This document shows positions 61,758-64,000 of a DNA stretch of 64,000 nucleotides, in pieces. The translations under genes were made by a program, and so were the position numbers. The stretch is from an uncultured Gammaproteobacteria bacterium. Its GTDB lineage: Bacteria; Pseudomonadota; Gammaproteobacteria; GCA-002705445; GCA-002716945. Location of the stretch: contig CAJQLO010000002.1 in assembly GCA_905479195.1 (NCBI GenBank), forward strand, positions 152,001-216,000, in the 5' to 3' direction. Position 1 is the first letter of the stretch. Each line of letters starts with the position of its first letter. The notes under the pieces were generated by a model. The model had not been told where the DNA came from and searched no databases. It saw only the letters and a program-made list of their open reading frames with translations.

Positions 61758-62494
61758 TTTTTAAAAACACCATAACTTAGTTTGAAATATTTATATAAGA
61801 TGAATTGAAATAATACTCCAAAATGAAGTATTGCGTAAAGAGATGCTCCGGCATAACTATGAGATGTATGCTCTTTTCTATAGTCACATTCCACTGGAAC
61901 TTCATCAACAGATAATCCTCTGGCTATAGTTGCAGCAATAATTTGAAAACTAGCGATATGATAATTAGAAAAACTATCGTCATATATATTCATGATATTT
62001 TTGTTATAGATTCTGAAACCAGTATGAAACTCAGATAAGTTTTTTCTTAAAATTAACCTATCAAATATCGATAGTAGTCTATTAGCAAGAAATCTTGGTA
62101 ATGGCATTCCTAAACCCAAAGCTTTTCCTTTTTCAATAAAGCGAGAGCCGAGAATTAAATCTACATCATTATTGATAAGTTCAATTGCATGATAAGTCGC
62201 AGAAGGATCAAATTGAGCACCATCACCATGTATCTCAACCACATAATCAGCATTTAAAGAAAATGCAGATTTTAATCCATTTTTAACATTGGAACCATAT
62301 CCGGCAATGGATGTTTCAAAAACTTTATACCCTAATTTTTTATATTTCAAAACGGAATTATCGGTTGACCCATCATCACTTACTATGACTTCATCAAATA
62401 AATCATTTGGGATACGCTTAATAGTTTCATCAATTAGCTTTTCACAGTTGTGCGATAAAATTAAACCGTAAACTTTTTTATTACCAAATGTCAT
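61754..62494 (-). CDS. Glycosyltransferase family 2 (dolichyl/undecaprenyl-phosphate sugar synthase-like)
   Basis: GT-A fold enzyme of 246 residues. VYGLILSHNCEKLIDETIKR starts the domain; EVIVSDDGSTDNS binds the nucleotide, VVEIHGDGAQFDP carries the metal-binding acidic motif, and FHTGFRIYN follows. Resemblance is to polyprenyl-phosphate glucose/mannose synthases without C-terminal membrane helices, although hydrophobic residues occur in LYAILHFGVLFQFILYKYF. It is the first gene of the cluster. GAGG precedes the ATG by 9 nt. Confidence 0.88.
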   Translation of the reverse strand: MTFGNKKVYGLILSHNCEKLIDETIKRIPNDLFDEVIVSDDGSTDNSVLKYKKLGYKVFETSIAGYGSNVKNGLKSAFSLNADYVVEIHGDGAQFDPSATYHAIELINNDVDLILGSRFIEKGKALGLGMPLPRFLANRLLSIFDRLILRKNLSEFHTGFRIYNKNIMNIYDDSFSNYHIASFQIIAATIARGLSVDEVPVECDYRKEHTSHSYAGASLYAILHFGVLFQFILYKYFKLSYGVFKK

Positions 62495-62586
62495 AATAAA
62501 ATACCTCTTAAAGCCACGTATAAAAATCTATTTTAAACAGTAAATCATATACTACAACATATTAACCCTAAAAAGTATCTTGTTAA

Positions 62587-62681
62587 GCTAGTCGAATATG
62601 AGATTGGCTACCGAGTCCTCTAGCTATTGAGCTATAAAACCACTACCTCTGGTTAACCACACCATTAAAGCTATCAACCCC
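62587..62681 (-). pseudogene. tRNA-like relics upstream of the glycan cluster
   Basis: On the minus strand two stretches look like damaged tRNA 5' halves: GGGGTTGATAGC (from 62681), and GGTTTTATAGCTCAATAGCT followed by AGAGG. The second continues into ATTCGACTAGC, which resembles the 3' end of the tRNA-Ala 500 bp away, but no complete anticodon arm can be drawn. Nothing else is seen in this roughly 200-bp gap apart from the promoter expected for the cluster. Confidence 0.3.
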
Positions 62682-62692
62682 TCTTCCTATTA

Positions 62693-63091
62693 CTACTTTT
62701 TTAAATCACTAATATGCTTTGACAATGCTAAAGATGATTTCTGTATCTCAATTAAAAATAAAAGAATTGACGCACTTAAAAGAATAGTTGCCACACCAAA
62801 AAGACTAAAAGCCAGGCTAGGGAAATTGATATATCTAAAAAATATCGTCAATAAGTTAGCAATAAATGCTAGCCCACTCAGAGTCTGCATATATTTAACT
62901 AAAAACAACCTATCAGTTAATAACTCAATTTGTTCAGTTAATTTATTTTGATTATTCCCTTTTTGCAAAGCTCTATCATGCAATTCTCTTATTAACTTGC
63001 TCAATGAACTATATCTGTTGCCAAATACTATCATCATTAAAGGTATCGCTGGAAATAATAAAGCTGGGTACCAAAAATTTAAATCTTCCAT
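62693..63091 (-). CDS. DUF2721 family membrane protein
   Basis: A 132-residue inner-membrane protein with three hydrophobic segments (ALLFPAIPLMMIVFG, MQTLSGLAFIANLLTIFF, LFGVATILLSASILLFLIEI) and a charged helix after the first (NRYSSLSKLIRELHDRAL), the DUF2721 layout. Function unknown. AAGGAG five bases before the ATG fixes the start at 63091; an upstream ATG would add MCTYFEGVY. It follows tRNA-Ala by 54 bp on the same strand. Confidence 0.85.
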   Translation of the reverse strand: MEDLNFWYPALLFPAIPLMMIVFGNRYSSLSKLIRELHDRALQKGNNQNKLTEQIELLTDRLFLVKYMQTLSGLAFIANLLTIFFRYINFPSLAFSLFGVATILLSASILLFLIEIQKSSLALSKHISDLKK

Positions 63092-63145
63092 ATAAACTCC
63101 TTCAAAATATGTGCACAAAGGTTGCGGAAATGAACAGGTATCTTG

Positions 63146-63218
63146 TGGAGCTAGTCGGGATCGAACCGACGACCCCCTGCTTGCAAAGCAGGTGCTCTCC
63201 CATCTGAGCTATAGCCCC
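63146..63218 (-). tRNA. tRNA-Ala (TGC anticodon)
   Basis: Acceptor GGGGCTA/TAGCTCC with one G-U pair and discriminator A. The anticodon arm CCTGCTTTGCAAGCAGG gives anticodon TGC, and the T arm contains GGTTCGATCCC. No encoded CCA. This isoacceptor is often found in the 16S-23S spacer; here it stands alone, 6 kb upstream of 23S on the same strand. Confidence 0.96.
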
Positions 63219-63362
63219 GTATAAAATACGATGTTGGAAGTGTATTATTCTTAAAGGAAATATTCAACAAACATTAGTAATTTCTTCAAATATTACTTGT
63301 TATAAAGATTAATTATGATAATTATGAAATATAGACAATTTTCTATTAATTAGGAGAGATTG

Positions 63363-63707
63363 ATGAATAGAGTAAAAGTTGCTAAAAAAAGCATTGATAT
63401 TAATGAGCAAGGCTACCTAATAAACCTTAATGATTGGTCTGAAGCATATGTAAAAAGTATGGCTAAGCAAGATGGTATAAAACTTTATAATGATCACTGG
63501 GAAATTATATTTTATTTCCGTGAGTATTATCATCAAAATTTAGTTTCACCTACAATGCATCATATGATTATTGAGCTGATGTCGAAGAATATTAAATTTC
63601 ATGACAAGAAGAAATATGAATCACATATATATGCCTTATTTCCATCTGATCCAATCAGAGAAATTTGCAAACTTGCTGGCCTACCAATGCCGCAAGCTGA
63701 CAGCTAA
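63363..63707 (+). CDS. TusE/DsrC-family sulfur-carrier-like protein
   Basis: A 114-residue DsrC/TusE-fold protein. INEQGYLINLNDWSEAYVKS, YNDHWEIIFYFREYY and LFPSDPIREICKLAGLPMP are family blocks. TusE takes part in tRNA 2-thiouridine synthesis and DsrC in dissimilatory sulfur metabolism; both use a penultimate C-terminal Cys. Here the protein ends MPQADS, so that Cys is missing, while the upstream Cys position of DsrC (EICKLAGLP) is present. A sulfur-relay role is therefore uncertain. AGGAGAG precedes ATG 63363; an in-frame TTG at 63360 is ignored. Confidence 0.85.
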   Translation: MNRVKVAKKSIDINEQGYLINLNDWSEAYVKSMAKQDGIKLYNDHWEIIFYFREYYHQNLVSPTMHHMIIELMSKNIKFHDKKKYESHIYALFPSDPIREICKLAGLPMPQADS

Positions 63708-63708
63708 G

Positions 63709-64000
63709 CTAATTCTTAATAGCTCTTGTCATTAAATAACTCTGGACTACAGTATTATTTTGGAAATACTCAAATAATAAATCTTCCATAGCATTTCTAA
63801 ATTCAGTGAGTTTTTCTGGATTAGGTTCTAATAACTTTATGGTAGCACCTATGGGGCCAATGTATGCCTCAAGAGCAACTCTCATATGAGCTGGACTAAG
63901 CGCTGGGTTACCATATTCAGCTCTATGGAAAGTTATATCCCTGACATTTCTACCAAGACGTTTTTTTATAACCTCGACTTCACCCCACATTACTGGAGGA
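63709..64000 (-). CDS. SAM-dependent methyltransferase, C-terminal part (cut by window edge)
   Basis: Only the last 97 or so codons are present; the frame stays open to the right edge (PPVMWGEVEVIKKRLG at the cut). NPALSPAHMRVALEAYIGPI and LFEYFQNNTVVQSYLMTRAI resemble the C-terminal part of UbiE/COQ5-type methyltransferases as I remember them. The SAM-binding motif I lies outside the window, so the substrate cannot be judged. It converges with the TusE-like gene with one base between stops. Confidence 0.55.
   Translation of the reverse strand, partial: PPVMWGEVEVIKKRLGRNVRDITFHRAEYGNPALSPAHMRVALEAYIGPIGATIKLLEPNPEKLTEFRNAMEDLLFEYFQNNTVVQSYLMTRAIKN

Overview
The window is a gene-dense, AT-rich (roughly one third G+C by eye) piece of chromosome from a gammaproteobacterium with a compact genome. 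Three gene orders are those of E. coli and its relatives: miaB-ybeZ-ybeY-corC-lnt-leuS-lptE, divergent ssb/uvrA, and the ribosomal superoperon. Many neighbours overlap by 1-35 nt and convergent genes meet without spacers. All six tRNA genes lack an encoded CCA, and the 23S-5S unit has no 16S gene beside it. A streamlined marine lineage, for example SAR86-like, would fit; that is an inference from style, not a phylogenetic result.

Region by region. 1-3 kb: an oxidative-stress operon (rubrerythrin plus the first 50 codons of a GlpC-like Fe-S protein) under a near-consensus promoter whose -10 is covered by a Fur-family palindrome, then pyrD, a small orphan and a metallo-beta-lactamase-fold hydrolase. 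3-11 kb: lptE, leuS, lnt, corC, ybeY, ybeZ, miaB and ssb on the minus strand. 11.4-11.7 kb: a possible broken ORF. 11.7-14.6 kb: uvrA. 14.6-44.6 kb: one unbroken minus-strand block read as trnY-trnG-small membrane gene-trnT-tuf-trnW-secE-nusG-rplKAJL-rpoBC-rpsLG-fusA-S10-spc-alpha operons. It carries the whole transcription/translation core, with fusA joined directly to rpsJ. The S10 protein has an N-terminal arm of seven 10-residue Lys/Ala/Thr repeats.

44.6-51.7 kb: small hypothetical genes, tRNA-Thr(UGU), greA, a DUF2237 gene, glutathione peroxidase, coaX, birA, fpr, a rhodanese gene, and an azoreductase-peroxiredoxin pair behind a double Fur box. 51.9-53.9 kb: an exported DUF6607-type protein and a probable outer-membrane protein. 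53.9-57.1 kb: terminator, 5S and 23S rRNA (minus strand) with their own leader. 57.5-62.5 kb: a four-gene surface-glycan cluster (GT2 glycosyltransferase, sugar C-methyltransferase-like protein, NAD epimerase, large polytopic membrane protein). Then come tRNA-like relics, a DUF2721 gene, tRNA-Ala(UGC), a TusE/DsrC-family gene and the end of a methyltransferase gene cut by the window edge.

No CRISPR array, insertion sequence, prophage or toxin-antitoxin module was seen. The most unusual points are the repeat arm on S10, the split rRNA operon with a private promoter region and a 20-bp palindrome, the Fur-family control of redox genes, the TusE/DsrC homologue that keeps only the non-terminal cysteine, and the glycan cluster bracketed by tRNA-3'-end-like sequence.
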